Below, in pieces: positions 26,875-35,018 of a DNA stretch of 64,000 nucleotides. Positions within the stretch are counted from its first letter, which is position 1; each line of letters starts with the position of its first letter. The stretch spans positions 124,001 to 188,000 of the forward strand of contig NZ_JAHUXH010000007.1 in NCBI RefSeq assembly GCF_019219825.1, written 5' to 3'. The notes under the pieces are model-generated. The model did not search any database. It was given only the letters and a program-made list of their open reading frames with translations, and was not told the DNA's origin. Source of the DNA: Streptomyces sp. TRM70350. Lineage in GTDB: Bacteria > Actinomycetota > Actinomycetes > Streptomycetales > Streptomycetaceae. The translations under genes and the position numbers were made by a program.

Positions 26875-27642
26875 ATGACGAGCGGCAAGGGCGGCACCGA
26901 GAGCAGCGGCAGCGGCGACATCCAGCGGACTCTCGAACTGCTGTGGGACACCGGCCGACGACCCAGTCGCGGCCCCAAGCCGGGCCTGACGCTCGACCGC
27001 ATCGTGGAAGCCGCCGTCCGGGTCGCGGACGCCGAGGGCCTGGAGGCGGTGTCGATGCGGCGTGTCGCCTCCGAGCTGGGCACCGGCGCGATGTCGCTGT
27101 ACCGCTACGTCCCCGGCAAGGCCGAGCTGCTCGACCTGATGCTGGACCGCGTCCAGCGCCCGTCCGCCGACCCCGCCGACCACGGCGACGGCGGCTGGCG
27201 GGCCGCCCTGGAGGCCCTGGGCCGCGCCACCCTCGACCTCTACCGCCGCCACCCCTGGCTGCTCCAGGTCAACCAGTCCCGCCCGATCCTCGGCCCCAGC
27301 GCCATCGAGGGCATGGAGAAGGTCCTCTCCCGCATCCGCCCGATGGGGCTGCCCGACCGCGAACTGGTCTCGGCGATCATCCTGGTCGACTCGTACGTCG
27401 TCGGCGCCGCGCGCACCCGGGTCCACCAGGAGGAGGCGGAGCGCAGGACGGGCCTGACGGACGCGGAGTTCTGGGCAGCCCAGGTCCCGGTCCTGGAGAA
27501 GGTCATGGCCAGCGGCCGCTACCCGATCATGGCTTCCCTGGACGAGAACACCTGGGGCCCCGACTTCGACCACTTCGAGTTCGGGCTGCAGCGCATCCTG
27601 GACGGCTTGGAGGCCCTGGTGGCCCAGCGCAAGGACCCCTAA
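26875..27642 (+). CDS. TetR-family regulator of the DrrAB-like exporter
   Basis: The 255-residue protein has an N-terminal HTH (DRIVEAAVRVADAEGLEAVS; RRVASELGTGAMSLYRYVPG) and the TetR_C C-terminal domain seen with antibiotic exporters. The first 38 residues are a polar tail before the HTH. It is divergent from the exporter operon. TAGACT (26862-26867) seven bases before the ATG suggests a leaderless transcript. Its stop codon lies inside the bidirectional terminator. Confidence 0.9.
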   Translation: MTSGKGGTESSGSGDIQRTLELLWDTGRRPSRGPKPGLTLDRIVEAAVRVADAEGLEAVSMRRVASELGTGAMSLYRYVPGKAELLDLMLDRVQRPSADPADHGDGGWRAALEALGRATLDLYRRHPWLLQVNQSRPILGPSAIEGMEKVLSRIRPMGLPDRELVSAIILVDSYVVGAARTRVHQEEAERRTGLTDAEFWAAQVPVLEKVMASGRYPIMASLDENTWGPDFDHFEFGLQRILDGLEALVAQRKDP

Positions 27643-27650
27643 GGGGTCCT
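27632..27650. terminator. Bidirectional hairpin containing the tetR stop codon
   Basis: AGGACCCC-TAA-GGGGTCCT forms an 8-bp stem whose loop is the TAA stop of tetR. It lies between two convergent genes only six bases apart. Confidence 0.7.
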
Positions 27651-28626
27651 AACCCCGGCGCCGCAGCCGCCGCAGGCCGAGGAGCAGGGCGCAGGCGACG
27701 ACCACTGCGATGGCGCCGGTTCCGGCGGAGAAGCCGCCGTTCTCCTTCTCCTCGGAGGCCGGACTGCCGTCGGCGGACGGTGACGTGGAAGACGCGCTGG
27801 ACGCACCGGGCGCGTCCAGCGGCTCCACCGAACTCTGGGCGCCCTCGTTGCCGAACATGACCTTCGTCCCGTCGGCGGTGTACGTCACCGACTCCCCCTG
27901 CCCCAGGGACGGCACGCCGAGCCGCCCGGTGCGCTTGATCCGGCCGCCGTTCCAGTCGTAGGCGAGCGAGCCGAAGTAGCTGCGGATGACGAGCTGTTCA
28001 CCGTCCGGGGAGAACGCGGCGTCGGTGGCCTCCAGGTCGGCGACGGGGGCGACGGGCTTGAAGACGTTCGTGCCGGAGGCGGACAGCTCCGCCGGGCCCT
28101 CGTACAGGTGCCCGCCCTGCTCCTTCTTGTCGATGATGTAGACGCGCCCGGTCTTCGGATGCACGACGAGCGACTCGGCGTCGCGCGCCCCGTCGGAGTA
28201 CTGGACGACGTACTGCGTGGCCCGGACGGTCTGGTCCCTCAGCTCCTCGGGTTCGGGCAGCTGGTAGATCCAGACGTGGTCCCAGGTGCCGCCGAGGTTG
28301 TCACCGATGTCGCCGACGTAGATCTGGTCGCCGGGCCCGATGGAGATGGCCTCGACGTCGCGGGGGCGGCCGACGCCGGTGAGGGTGAGGGTGGCGACGG
28401 TCTCGCCGGTCGCGCTGTCCACGGCGTACAGGTAGGCCCCGTCGTCGCTGTCGTTGTGCGTCCAGTAGACGCCCGGGTGCAGGCGGGAGGCGGCGAGGCC
28501 GCTGGACTCGGTGATCCGCGGGTCCCTGATCGTGAACCCCTCGTCCCCGTCGGCGGCGGAGGCGGTCGGCACGGCGAGCGCGCCCGCGAGGAGGGCCGCG
28601 GCGAGGAGGGCGAGGGATCGGCGCAT
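27649..28626 (-). CDS. Secreted, C-terminally membrane-anchored propeller-like protein
   Basis: The 325-residue protein has a clear signal peptide (RRSLALLAAALLAGALAVPT, cleaved after ASA). A beta-rich domain follows with repeated motifs such as GVYWTHNDSDDGAYLYAVDS, IYVGDIGDN and VYIIDKKEQGGHLYEG, suggesting a beta-propeller. Then come a Ser/Pro-rich linker (about 255-290) and a C-terminal hydrophobic helix ending LGLRRLRRRG. The layout indicates an extracellular domain tethered to the membrane, without an LPXTG sorting motif. No catalytic motif is recognised. Confidence 0.8.
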   Translation of the reverse strand: MRRSLALLAAALLAGALAVPTASAADGDEGFTIRDPRITESSGLAASRLHPGVYWTHNDSDDGAYLYAVDSATGETVATLTLTGVGRPRDVEAISIGPGDQIYVGDIGDNLGGTWDHVWIYQLPEPEELRDQTVRATQYVVQYSDGARDAESLVVHPKTGRVYIIDKKEQGGHLYEGPAELSASGTNVFKPVAPVADLEATDAAFSPDGEQLVIRSYFGSLAYDWNGGRIKRTGRLGVPSLGQGESVTYTADGTKVMFGNEGAQSSVEPLDAPGASSASSTSPSADGSPASEEKENGGFSAGTGAIAVVVACALLLGLRRLRRRG

Positions 28627-28714
28627 GCCCTCAAGACTGCCATCCCGCCCGGCGTTTCACCGGGGTGGTGGGCCTCACACCCCACCCTCCCCGCTGATCG
28701 TTCATCATGAGCGG

Positions 28715-29389
28715 ATGCTCAGGTTCATGCCCGTAGGCGACTCCATGACCATCGGCAGCGCGGGCGAACACACATGGCGTTACCGGATGTGGCGGCACCT
28801 GTGCGAGACGTACGGCGGGCCCTTCGCGCTCGTCGGCCCGCGCGAGACGCTGTACGACAAGACGGCCGAGGAGCCGGTGTCGTACGCCTACGCCGAACCG
28901 GACTTCCCGCGCGCCCACCTGGCCGGCTGGGGCGAGGGATGGCTGCACATGGCCCCGCTGATCGGCGGGGCGGTGCGCGACTGCCGCGCGGACGTGCTGC
29001 TGGTCTCGCTGGGCCTGATCGACCTCGGCTTCTACACGAACGCCGAGCAGACGGCGGAGAACGTCCGCGCCTTCGTCACCGGCGCGCGTCAGGCGAACGC
29101 CCGCATCCGCATGGTCGTACTCCCCGTGATCCCGAACGTGCGCTGCGCGTCGGACGCACCCTTCGGCGAGCAGGTCGCCGCTTTCAACGAACTCCTCGCC
29201 AAGACGGTCGCCGACCTGGACGAACCGCGCTCGCCGCTGCTGCTGGCGTCGCCGCCGGCGTCGTACGACATCCACACCGACACCTACGACGGCACCCACC
29301 CGAACGCGAGCGGCGAGCACAAGATCGCGGGGGCGTTCGCGGCGGCGCTGTACCAGGGGTGGGGGCTGGGCGGGGACTACGAGGGCTGA
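28715..29389 (+). CDS. SGNH/GDSL-type hydrolase with an altered block III
   Basis: The 224-residue protein has block I FMPVGDSMTIG with the nucleophilic Ser, and block V DGTHPNASGEHKIA with the Asp/His pair, as in GDSL esterases and lipases. Block III, usually G-x-N-D, reads SLGLIDLG, so the oxyanion-hole Asn is replaced by Ile. Activity may therefore be unusual. There is no signal peptide, so it is cytoplasmic if the start at ATG 28715 is right; that start has only a weak GAGCGG upstream. Substrate unknown. Confidence 0.8.
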   Translation: MLRFMPVGDSMTIGSAGEHTWRYRMWRHLCETYGGPFALVGPRETLYDKTAEEPVSYAYAEPDFPRAHLAGWGEGWLHMAPLIGGAVRDCRADVLLVSLGLIDLGFYTNAEQTAENVRAFVTGARQANARIRMVVLPVIPNVRCASDAPFGEQVAAFNELLAKTVADLDEPRSPLLLASPPASYDIHTDTYDGTHPNASGEHKIAGAFAAALYQGWGLGGDYEG

Positions 29390-29640
29390 TCGGCGAGGGC
29401 GCGGACGACGGCGTCGGCGCATATCCGTGGGACCCGCTGAGGGAGTCCGCGCGTCCGCCCCGGATACTCGGCCCGCGCCCAGGCCGTCGCCGGGCGGTGC
29501 TCGGGCGGAAGCCGTTCGAGGGCCCGGTCGTCGGCGGCCGCCGCCGACGACGTCGCGCATCTGCGCGGGCGCGGGGGTGAAGCCGCGCTCATACGCGTCC
29601 CGCAGCCATTCGCCGTACAGGACCTCGCAGTTCGGCGGCT
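29377..29640 (-). pseudogene. Decayed gene of unknown family
   Basis: Two coherent segments in different minus-strand frames follow each other: VLYGEWLRDAYERGFTPAPA then QMRDVV, and downstream DDRALERLPPEHRPATAWAR then PQRVPRICADAVVRALADQP with a stop at 29377. This looks like one gene with a frameshift near 29545 and a lost 5' end. I do not recognise the family. It overlaps the end of the SGNH gene by 13 bp. Confidence 0.35.
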
Positions 29641-29705
29641 ACCGCGCAGGGGTCACCGTGCGGACGCAGGCGGCCCGCGTGTTCGCTTCTCTCCGTGTCG
29701 GGATC

Positions 29706-29734
29706 CCGTGCGTATCGTTGTACTGCGCGGCTGC
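29706..29734. repeat. 29-bp direct repeat upstream of the first Uma2 gene (copy 1)
   Basis: These 29 bases recur identically at 32159-32187, each time 34-37 bp upstream of a Uma2-family start. The block contains TATCGT and TACTGC hexamers that could be -10 elements. The shared sequence extends weakly through the ribosome binding site (GGAGGAGCGCCAC versus TAGGAGCGCCAC). Confidence 0.85.
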
Positions 29735-29770
29735 CGCCGATACGAGGGGCGGCCGGGGAGGAGCGCCACC

Positions 29771-30358
29771 ATGACCGTCGTAGAGACCGACAGGATCGAG
29801 ATGGCCGACGACAACGCCCAGCGTCTCGACGAGTGGTTCGAGCTGCTGGAGCGGATGGTCCCCGAGGGAATCAAGGCCGAGGTCGTCGAGGGGGCCGTCC
29901 ACATGGTGCCGCAGCGGGACACGCACTGGCAGATCATCCGCCGGATCATCCATGCGTTGGAGGACAAGTTCGGCAGGGACATCAACGTGACGACCGATGT
30001 GCGCATCGACTTCCCCGGCTTCGAGAACGGCTTCTGCCCCGATGTCATGAAGCTGCGAGACGACGCCGAACGCGACCCGGAGCGCGGCTGGCGCCACGAG
30101 GACGTCGAGTTCGTCGCCGAGGTCATCTCCCGCGGCACCGGGATGAACGACTACGGCCCCAAGAAGGCCGCGTACGCGGAGGCCGGGGTGCCCGTCTACC
30201 TCATCGCCGACCCCTACCAGGCCCGCTGCCACGTCTTCACCGACCCCAAGGACGGCGAGTACCGCACCGAGTCCAGGTTCGACTTCGGCGAGCAGATCGA
30301 CCTGACCCACACCCTCCTCGATCTCACCCTCGACACGGCCAAGTTCCCCCGCGACTGA
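29771..30358 (+). CDS. Uma2-family putative endonuclease (PD-(D/E)XK fold), copy 1
   Basis: The 195-residue protein has the Uma2 (DUF820) pattern: EVVEGAVHMVPQRDTHWQII, VTTDVRIDFPGFENGFCPD, the active-site core VEFVAEVISRGTGMNDYGPKK (Glu...Asp...Lys) and VPVYLIADPYQARCHVF. Members have a restriction-endonuclease fold and are very numerous in Streptomyces, but their role is unsettled. It is a paralogue of the gene at 32221, to which it is related along its whole length. It starts behind GGGGAGGAG. Confidence 0.9.
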   Translation: MTVVETDRIEMADDNAQRLDEWFELLERMVPEGIKAEVVEGAVHMVPQRDTHWQIIRRIIHALEDKFGRDINVTTDVRIDFPGFENGFCPDVMKLRDDAERDPERGWRHEDVEFVAEVISRGTGMNDYGPKKAAYAEAGVPVYLIADPYQARCHVFTDPKDGEYRTESRFDFGEQIDLTHTLLDLTLDTAKFPRD

Positions 30359-30380
30359 CCCGCCCGCCGCACCCGCTTGC

Positions 30381-30397
30381 CTTGAGTCCACTTCAAG
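30381..30397. promoter_or_regulatory. MerR-type operator upstream of the aldo/keto reductase
   Basis: CTTGAGTCCACTTCAAG is a CTTGA-N7-TCAAG inverted repeat. It lies between a -35-like TTGCCT and a -10-like TTGGCT, 18 bp before the reductase ATG. That is the layout of promoters activated by MerR-family proteins. No merR gene is adjacent. Confidence 0.6.
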
Positions 30398-30414
30398 CCG
30401 TTGGCTTGTGGACC

Positions 30415-31410
30415 ATGAAGTACACGCAGCTCGGACGCACCGGACTCAAGGTCAGCCGTCTCGTCCTCGGCACGATGAACTTCGGCCCGCAGACCGACGA
30501 GGCCGACAGTCACGCGATCATGGACGCGGCGCTGAACGCGGGCATCAACTTCTTCGACACCGCCAACGTGTACGGCTGGGGCGAGAACAAGGGCCGTACC
30601 GAACGCATCATCGGCAACTGGTTCGCCAAGGGCGGCGACCGGCGGGACAAGGTCGTCCTCGCCACCAAGGTGTACGGGTACATGGGCCTGGACGACAGCG
30701 AGCCGTGGCCCAACCACAACAAGCTCTCCGCCCTCAACATCCGCCGCGCCGTCGACGCCAGCCTCAAGCGGCTGCGGACCGACTACATCGACGTCTACCA
30801 GTTCCACCACATCGACCGGGCCACCCCGTTCGAGGAGATCTGGCAGGCGATCGACGTGCTGGTGCAGCAGGGCAAGATCCTGTACGTCGGGTCCAGCAAC
30901 TTCCCCGGCTACAAGATCGCCCAGGCCAACGAGATCGCCGCCCGCCGGGGCGGCACCATCGGCCTGGTCAGCGAGCAGTGCCTCTACAACCTCTTCGAGC
31001 GCCGCGCCGAGATGGAGGTCATCCCGGCCGCCCAGGACTACGGCCTCGGCGTCATCCCCTGGTCGCCGCTGCACGGCGGACTGCTCGGCGGGGTCCTGAA
31101 GAAGGAGGTCGAGGGCAAGCGGCGGGCCTCCGGGCGAGCCGCCGACACCCTCGCCGACCCGGCCGCACGCGCGCGGATCCAGGCGTACGAGGACCTGCTC
31201 GACAAGCACGGCCTGGAACCCGGCGGGGCCGCCCTCGCCTGGCTGCTCACCCGCCCCGGCGTGACCGGCCCGATCGTCGGCCCGCGCACCGCCGAGCAGC
31301 TGGACTCCGCGCTGCGGGCCGTCGAGCTGGAGCTGCCGGACGAGCTGCTGGCCGGGCTGGACGAGATCTTCCCGGGCCCTGGGCCGTCTCCGGAGGCGTT
31401 CGCCTGGTAG
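30415..31410 (+). CDS. Aldo/keto reductase
   Basis: The 331-residue NADPH-dependent oxidoreductase shows the AKR catalytic tetrad region: NFFDTANVYGWGENKGRTER (Asp and Tyr), VVLATKVYG (Lys) and DVYQFHHID (His). The C-terminal cofactor site TGPIVGPRTAEQLDSALRAV is present. It belongs to the YhdN/Kv-beta-like group without a known substrate. The start ATG 30415 follows a MerR-type promoter, so expression probably responds to an inducer sensed by a distant regulator. It sits between the two Uma2 paralogues. Confidence 0.92.
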   Translation: MKYTQLGRTGLKVSRLVLGTMNFGPQTDEADSHAIMDAALNAGINFFDTANVYGWGENKGRTERIIGNWFAKGGDRRDKVVLATKVYGYMGLDDSEPWPNHNKLSALNIRRAVDASLKRLRTDYIDVYQFHHIDRATPFEEIWQAIDVLVQQGKILYVGSSNFPGYKIAQANEIAARRGGTIGLVSEQCLYNLFERRAEMEVIPAAQDYGLGVIPWSPLHGGLLGGVLKKEVEGKRRASGRAADTLADPAARARIQAYEDLLDKHGLEPGGAALAWLLTRPGVTGPIVGPRTAEQLDSALRAVELELPDELLAGLDEIFPGPGPSPEAFAW

Positions 31411-31438
31411 CACGGCGACGGGGAGCGGCGGGCGGCGG

Positions 31439-31528
31439 CTACCCTCCGAACGCCGCCGCCACCGCCACCACCACGAACATCAGCACAAGCGCACCGGCCA
31501 TGATCCGGTTCCGGGTTTTCGGGTTCAC
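31439..31528 (-). CDS. 29-residue single-pass membrane peptide
   Basis: GTG 31528 opens a 29-codon frame: a basic start (NPKTRNRI) followed by one hydrophobic helix (MAGALVLMFVVVAVAAAF) and a stop. TAGTCT lies six bases before the GTG on the minus strand, so it looks leaderless; that -10 element overlaps the stop of thpR. The codon choice is typical of the genome. Such tiny membrane proteins are common in Streptomyces but this one is not assigned to a family. Confidence 0.55.
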   Translation of the reverse strand: MNPKTRNRIMAGALVLMFVVVAVAAAFGG

Positions 31529-31537
31529 ACATCGAGA

Positions 31538-32110
31538 CTAACCGGCCCCGCCGAGCGGCCAGCGGGCGACCGCCTCGTAGCGGGGCTGCTCGCCCGGCAC
31601 CCCGGACTTCGGCAGGTTGCTGCGCACCAGCGCCAGCTCCTCCACGGTCCAGGTGCGGCTGGTGAACCCGGCCAGCGCGTCGAGATACGGCCGTACGTCC
31701 CTCGCGTCCCGGCTGCGGGCCAGCGTCAGGTGGGCCTTGTACCGCCGGTGCTCCCCCATCTCCACGCCCGCCTTGCGCGCCGCCGCCTCCGCCCGCTCGG
31801 CCAGCAGCCGCAGCGTCGCGAGGTCCCCCTCCGCCCCGGCCCACAACGCCCGCCCCTGCCCGAACTGCCCCCCGCCTCGGAGGGCCAGCTCAAACGCCCG
31901 CGTCCGATGCGCGGCCCGCTCCAGCCGGACCGCCAGCTCCGGTACGACGTCGTCGTCGACCTCCCCGTAGAACGCCAGCGTGAAGTGCCAACCGGGCCGC
32001 CCCGTCCAGCGCAGCCCGTCGGCACCGGGCAGCTTCTTCAACTCGGCGATCCCAGTGGCGAGTTCGCGGGTGACTTCCTCGGGGGGCAGTACGGCGGCGA
32101 AGAGTCTCAT
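31538..32110 (-). CDS. thpR: RNA 2',3'-cyclic phosphodiesterase (2'-5' RNA ligase family)
   Basis: The 190-residue protein has the two HxTx motifs of the 2H phosphoesterase family: WHFTLAFYG (His42) and AHLTLARS (about residue 127). It starts RLFAAVLPPEEVTREL, as ThpR/LigT proteins do. These enzymes open 2',3'-cyclic phosphates on RNA ends. It starts at ATG 32110, divergent from the second Uma2 gene whose promoter block lies between them. Confidence 0.92.
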   Translation of the reverse strand: MRLFAAVLPPEEVTRELATGIAELKKLPGADGLRWTGRPGWHFTLAFYGEVDDDVVPELAVRLERAAHRTRAFELALRGGGQFGQGRALWAGAEGDLATLRLLAERAEAAARKAGVEMGEHRRYKAHLTLARSRDARDVRPYLDALAGFTSRTWTVEELALVRSNLPKSGVPGEQPRYEAVARWPLGGAG

Positions 32111-32158
32111 GCGGCCAGTGTGCCTCCCGGCGGCTGGGGTCCGGGCGTGTCCCGGTCA

Positions 32159-32187
32159 CCGTGCGTATCGTTGTACTGCGCGGCTGC
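32159..32187. repeat. 29-bp direct repeat upstream of the second Uma2 gene (copy 2)
   Basis: Identical to 29706-29734. The two blocks are 2.45 kb apart and both precede Uma2 paralogues at nearly the same distance, so the promoter was copied with the gene. Confidence 0.85.
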
Positions 32188-32220
32188 ACTCGTCCGGGGC
32201 AGCCGGGTAGGAGCGCCACG

Positions 32221-32808
32221 ATGACCGTCCTTGACGACAGGATCGAGATGGCCGAGGAATGCGGCGAGCTGACTCTGGACGTCCTGTTCGAGTGGCTCGA
32301 GAAGATGCCCATCCCCGAGGGAACGAAGGTCGAGATCGTCGGGGGGAACATCTTCATGTCACCGCAGCGGCAGAACCACTGGGAGATCATCTTCGGCATC
32401 GCGAAGCAGTTGGACGCCAAGTACTCGCAGAAGCGCTTGGCATCGGACGTGCGGATCGACTTCCCCGGGCATCTGAACGGCTTCGCCTGCGACCTGGCGG
32501 CCATGGCCGAACGGTCAGTGAAGGACAGCAAGGGCCGCTGGCGCTATCAGGACGTCGAATTCGTGGCCGAGGTCATCTCCGAGGACACGGCGGCCAACGA
32601 CTACGGCCCGAAGAAGGACGCCTACGCCGCGGCCGAAGTGCCGGTGTACCTGATCGTGGACCCGTACACCAACGAGTGGCATCTGCACACCCTGCCGAAG
32701 GACGGCAAGTATCACAGTGACGTCAGCTTCCCCTTCGGCGAGGACATCGACCTGACCGGTACCCCGGTCGGCCTGGTACTCAAGACGGACGAGTTCCCCC
32801 GCGACTGA
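32221..32808 (+). CDS. Uma2-family putative endonuclease, copy 2
   Basis: The 195-residue paralogue of the gene at 29771 keeps the core VEFVAEVISEDTAANDYGPKK and VPVYLIVDPYTNEWHLHTLP. The upstream acidic segment differs: where copy 1 has ENGFCPDVMKL it has LNGFACDLAAM, still with the Asp. Its N-terminus (RIEMAE) and C-terminus (EFPRD) match copy 1 closely. It uses the duplicated promoter block. Same-length products and shared ends indicate a tandem duplication interrupted by the AKR, small peptide and thpR genes. Confidence 0.9.
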   Translation: MTVLDDRIEMAEECGELTLDVLFEWLEKMPIPEGTKVEIVGGNIFMSPQRQNHWEIIFGIAKQLDAKYSQKRLASDVRIDFPGHLNGFACDLAAMAERSVKDSKGRWRYQDVEFVAEVISEDTAANDYGPKKDAYAAAEVPVYLIVDPYTNEWHLHTLPKDGKYHSDVSFPFGEDIDLTGTPVGLVLKTDEFPRD

Positions 32809-32831
32809 CCCGGCGCCCCGGCGACGCCGGC

Positions 32832-34190
32832 TCACGCCGCCGTCGCCAGCTCCTCCCGCCGCTCGCGCGGTACGAACCGCACCCTCGGATGCCCGTGGTG
32901 CCAGCCCACCGACAGCCGCAGGCCGCCGACGCGGGCCAGGATCAGGCCGATGGTGAGGGCGGCCAGGGCCGCCACCGCGCCGCCGGTCGCGAGGCCGACG
33001 CGGGCGCCGTAGGTGTCGGTGATCCAGCCGACGATCGGGGCGCCGACCGGGGAGCCGCCCAGGAAGACCATCATGTACAGGGCCATGACGCGGCCCCGCA
33101 TCGCCGGATCCGTGGCCATCTGGAGGCCGGTGTTGGCGGTGACGTTGACCGTCATGCCGAACACGCCGAGCGGGATCATCAGCAGGGCGAAGGCCCACAG
33201 GGACGGGGTCACCGCGGCCAGGATCTCCACCGCGCCGAAGACCAGCGCCGCCGCGGCCAGCAGCCGCATCCGGGCCGTGCCCCGGCGGGCGGCGAGCAGC
33301 GCGCCCGCCACCGAGCCGACCGCCATCAGCGTGTTGAACAGGCTGTACGTGCCCGCGCCGACGTGGAACACCTCGTCCGCGAAGGCCGAGAGGTAGACCG
33401 GGAAGTTGAACGCGAACGTGCCGATGAAGCCGACCAGCACGATCGGCCAGACCAGCTCCGGGCGCCCGGCGACGTACGACAGGCCCTCACGCAGCTGCCC
33501 CTTGCCGCGCGGGGCGCGTTCCACGGCGTACAGCTCACGCGCGCGCATCAGCAGCAGGCCCGCGATCGGGGCGACGTAGGACAGGCCGTTGAAGAGGAAC
33601 GCCCAGCCCGTGCCCACACCGGTGATCAGGACACCGGCGACGGCGGGGCCGATCATGCGGGCGGACTGGAAGTTGGCCGAGTTGAGGCTGACGGCGTTCT
33701 GCAGCTGGTCGGGGCCGACCATCTCGCTGACGAAGGACTGGCGGGCCGGGTTGTCGACGACCGTGGCGAGGCCGACCGCGAAGGCGGCGACGTACACATG
33801 CCAGACCTGGACGTGGCCGGTCAGGGTGAGGGCGGCGAGGCCCAGGCCGGTGATCGCCATCGACGTCTGGGTGACCAGCAGCGCGGGGCGCTTGGGGAGG
33901 CGGTCGACCAGCACTCCGCCGTAGAGACCGAAGAGCAGCATCGGCAGGAACTGCAGCGCCGTCGTGACACCGACGGCCGTGGCGGAGCCGGTGAGGCTGA
34001 GGACCAGCCAGTCCTGCGCGATGCGCTGCATCCAGGTGCCGGTGTTGGAGACGACCTGGCCGAGGAAGAACAGGCGGTAGTTGCGGACCTTCAGCGAGCT
34101 GAACATCGAGGACTTGCGCTCGATGGGGTCATCAGGGGTGTCGTGGGTGGTCGGTGCGGGGGCGGAGTCTGCTCCGGATCCCGTACTCAA
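32832..34190 (-). CDS. MFS transporter (enterobactin-exporter/DHA3-like)
   Basis: The 452-residue protein has twelve predicted helices, starting after a polar tail at FSSLKVRNYRLFFLGQVVSN, with the A-like motif GGVLVDRLPKRPALLVTQ between helices 2 and 3. This is typical of the MFS_3/EntS group of exporters. The best start is TTG 34190, because AGGAGG lies ten bases upstream; the next possible start overlaps that sequence. It is co-transcribed with and 27 bp from the marR gene, which is its probable regulator. Confidence 0.9.
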   Translation of the reverse strand: MSTGSGADSAPAPTTHDTPDDPIERKSSMFSSLKVRNYRLFFLGQVVSNTGTWMQRIAQDWLVLSLTGSATAVGVTTALQFLPMLLFGLYGGVLVDRLPKRPALLVTQTSMAITGLGLAALTLTGHVQVWHVYVAAFAVGLATVVDNPARQSFVSEMVGPDQLQNAVSLNSANFQSARMIGPAVAGVLITGVGTGWAFLFNGLSYVAPIAGLLLMRARELYAVERAPRGKGQLREGLSYVAGRPELVWPIVLVGFIGTFAFNFPVYLSAFADEVFHVGAGTYSLFNTLMAVGSVAGALLAARRGTARMRLLAAAALVFGAVEILAAVTPSLWAFALLMIPLGVFGMTVNVTANTGLQMATDPAMRGRVMALYMMVFLGGSPVGAPIVGWITDTYGARVGLATGGAVAALAALTIGLILARVGGLRLSVGWHHGHPRVRFVPRERREELATAA

Positions 34191-34217
34191 AAGGGTTCGC
34201 CTCCTCAAGCGGTGCGG

Positions 34218-34655
34218 TCACAGATGCGCGAGCTTCTCCAGCACGGGGGCGGCGGCGCGCAGTTTCGCCCACTCGTCCTCGTCGAGGTCCGCGACCAGCG
34301 AGGCCAGGAACGCGTTCCGCTTGCGACGGCTCTCCTCGAGCATCGCCTCGGCCCGCTCCGTCTGCGTGACGACCTTCTGGCGCCGGTCCTCGGGGTGCGG
34401 CTCCAGCCGGACCAGCCCCTTGGCCTCCAGCAGCGCGACGATACGGGTCATCGACGGCGGCTGTACGTGTTCCTTGCGGGCGAGTTCGCCCGGGGTGGCG
34501 GTGCCGCAGCGGGCCAGGGTGCCCAGGACCGACATCTCGGTCGGGCTCAGTGACTCGTCGACCCGCTGGTGCTTGAGCCGACGGGACAGCCGCATCACGG
34601 CCGATCGCAGCGAGTTCACGGCGGCAGCGTCGTCGCCATGGGTAAGGTCCGGCAT
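34218..34655 (-). CDS. MarR-family regulator
   Basis: The 145-residue protein is a complete MarR winged-helix: LSPTEMSVLGTLARCGTATP, then LARKEHVQPPSMTRIVALLE and the wing HPEDRRQKVVTQTE. It heads a two-gene operon with the MFS exporter. Its leader (34659-34688) contains TTAGC...GCTAA half-sites separated by 16 bases and covering the likely promoter, a candidate autoregulatory operator. A DHA3 exporter partner suggests it senses a toxic small molecule. Confidence 0.9.
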   Translation of the reverse strand: MPDLTHGDDAAAVNSLRSAVMRLSRRLKHQRVDESLSPTEMSVLGTLARCGTATPGELARKEHVQPPSMTRIVALLEAKGLVRLEPHPEDRRQKVVTQTERAEAMLEESRRKRNAFLASLVADLDEDEWAKLRAAAPVLEKLAHL

Positions 34656-34807
34656 GTTCTTTAGCTTAACTCATTACTCTGGCTAAGGAAACCCGCGACA
34701 CGCCCGACGCCCATGAGACGCGCCACGACAACCCACCTTCACCCATACGGGTGGTCCGGTTGCAAAACATGACCCGTCACCCGCGAGCGCCCCCGACCCT
34801 CGTGTCC

Positions 34808-34993
34808 ATGGGAACCACCAGCGTGCTCAGCCTGCGTATAGACGGTGAGCTGCTCGAACGTCTGCGGCACCGGGCCGCGAAACGCGGCATGAGCGTCCAG
34901 GACTATGTCATCCGGACGCTCATGCGCGACGACTTCGACGAGCGGTTCCAGGCCGCCGTCGAGGAGACGGAGCGGTTCTACGGGGTCACCTGA
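34808..34993 (+). CDS. Ribbon-helix-helix DNA-binding protein (CopG/Arc type)
   Basis: The 61-residue protein reads VLSLRIDGELLERLRHRAAK then RGMSVQDYVIRTLMRDDFDE: a short beta strand followed by two helices, the RHH fold of antitoxins and small repressors. ATG 34808 is chosen because the strand begins there. No toxin gene is adjacent, so it is an orphan RHH regulator rather than half of a visible toxin-antitoxin pair. Confidence 0.75.
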   Translation: MGTTSVLSLRIDGELLERLRHRAAKRGMSVQDYVIRTLMRDDFDERFQAAVEETERFYGVT

Positions 34994-35018
34994 CCCTTCA
35001 GGCCAGACTCGGCGTGGC

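Noticed and set aside
34808..34993. Toxin-antitoxin module
   Set aside because: The RHH protein looks like an antitoxin, but neither neighbour is a toxin-like gene.
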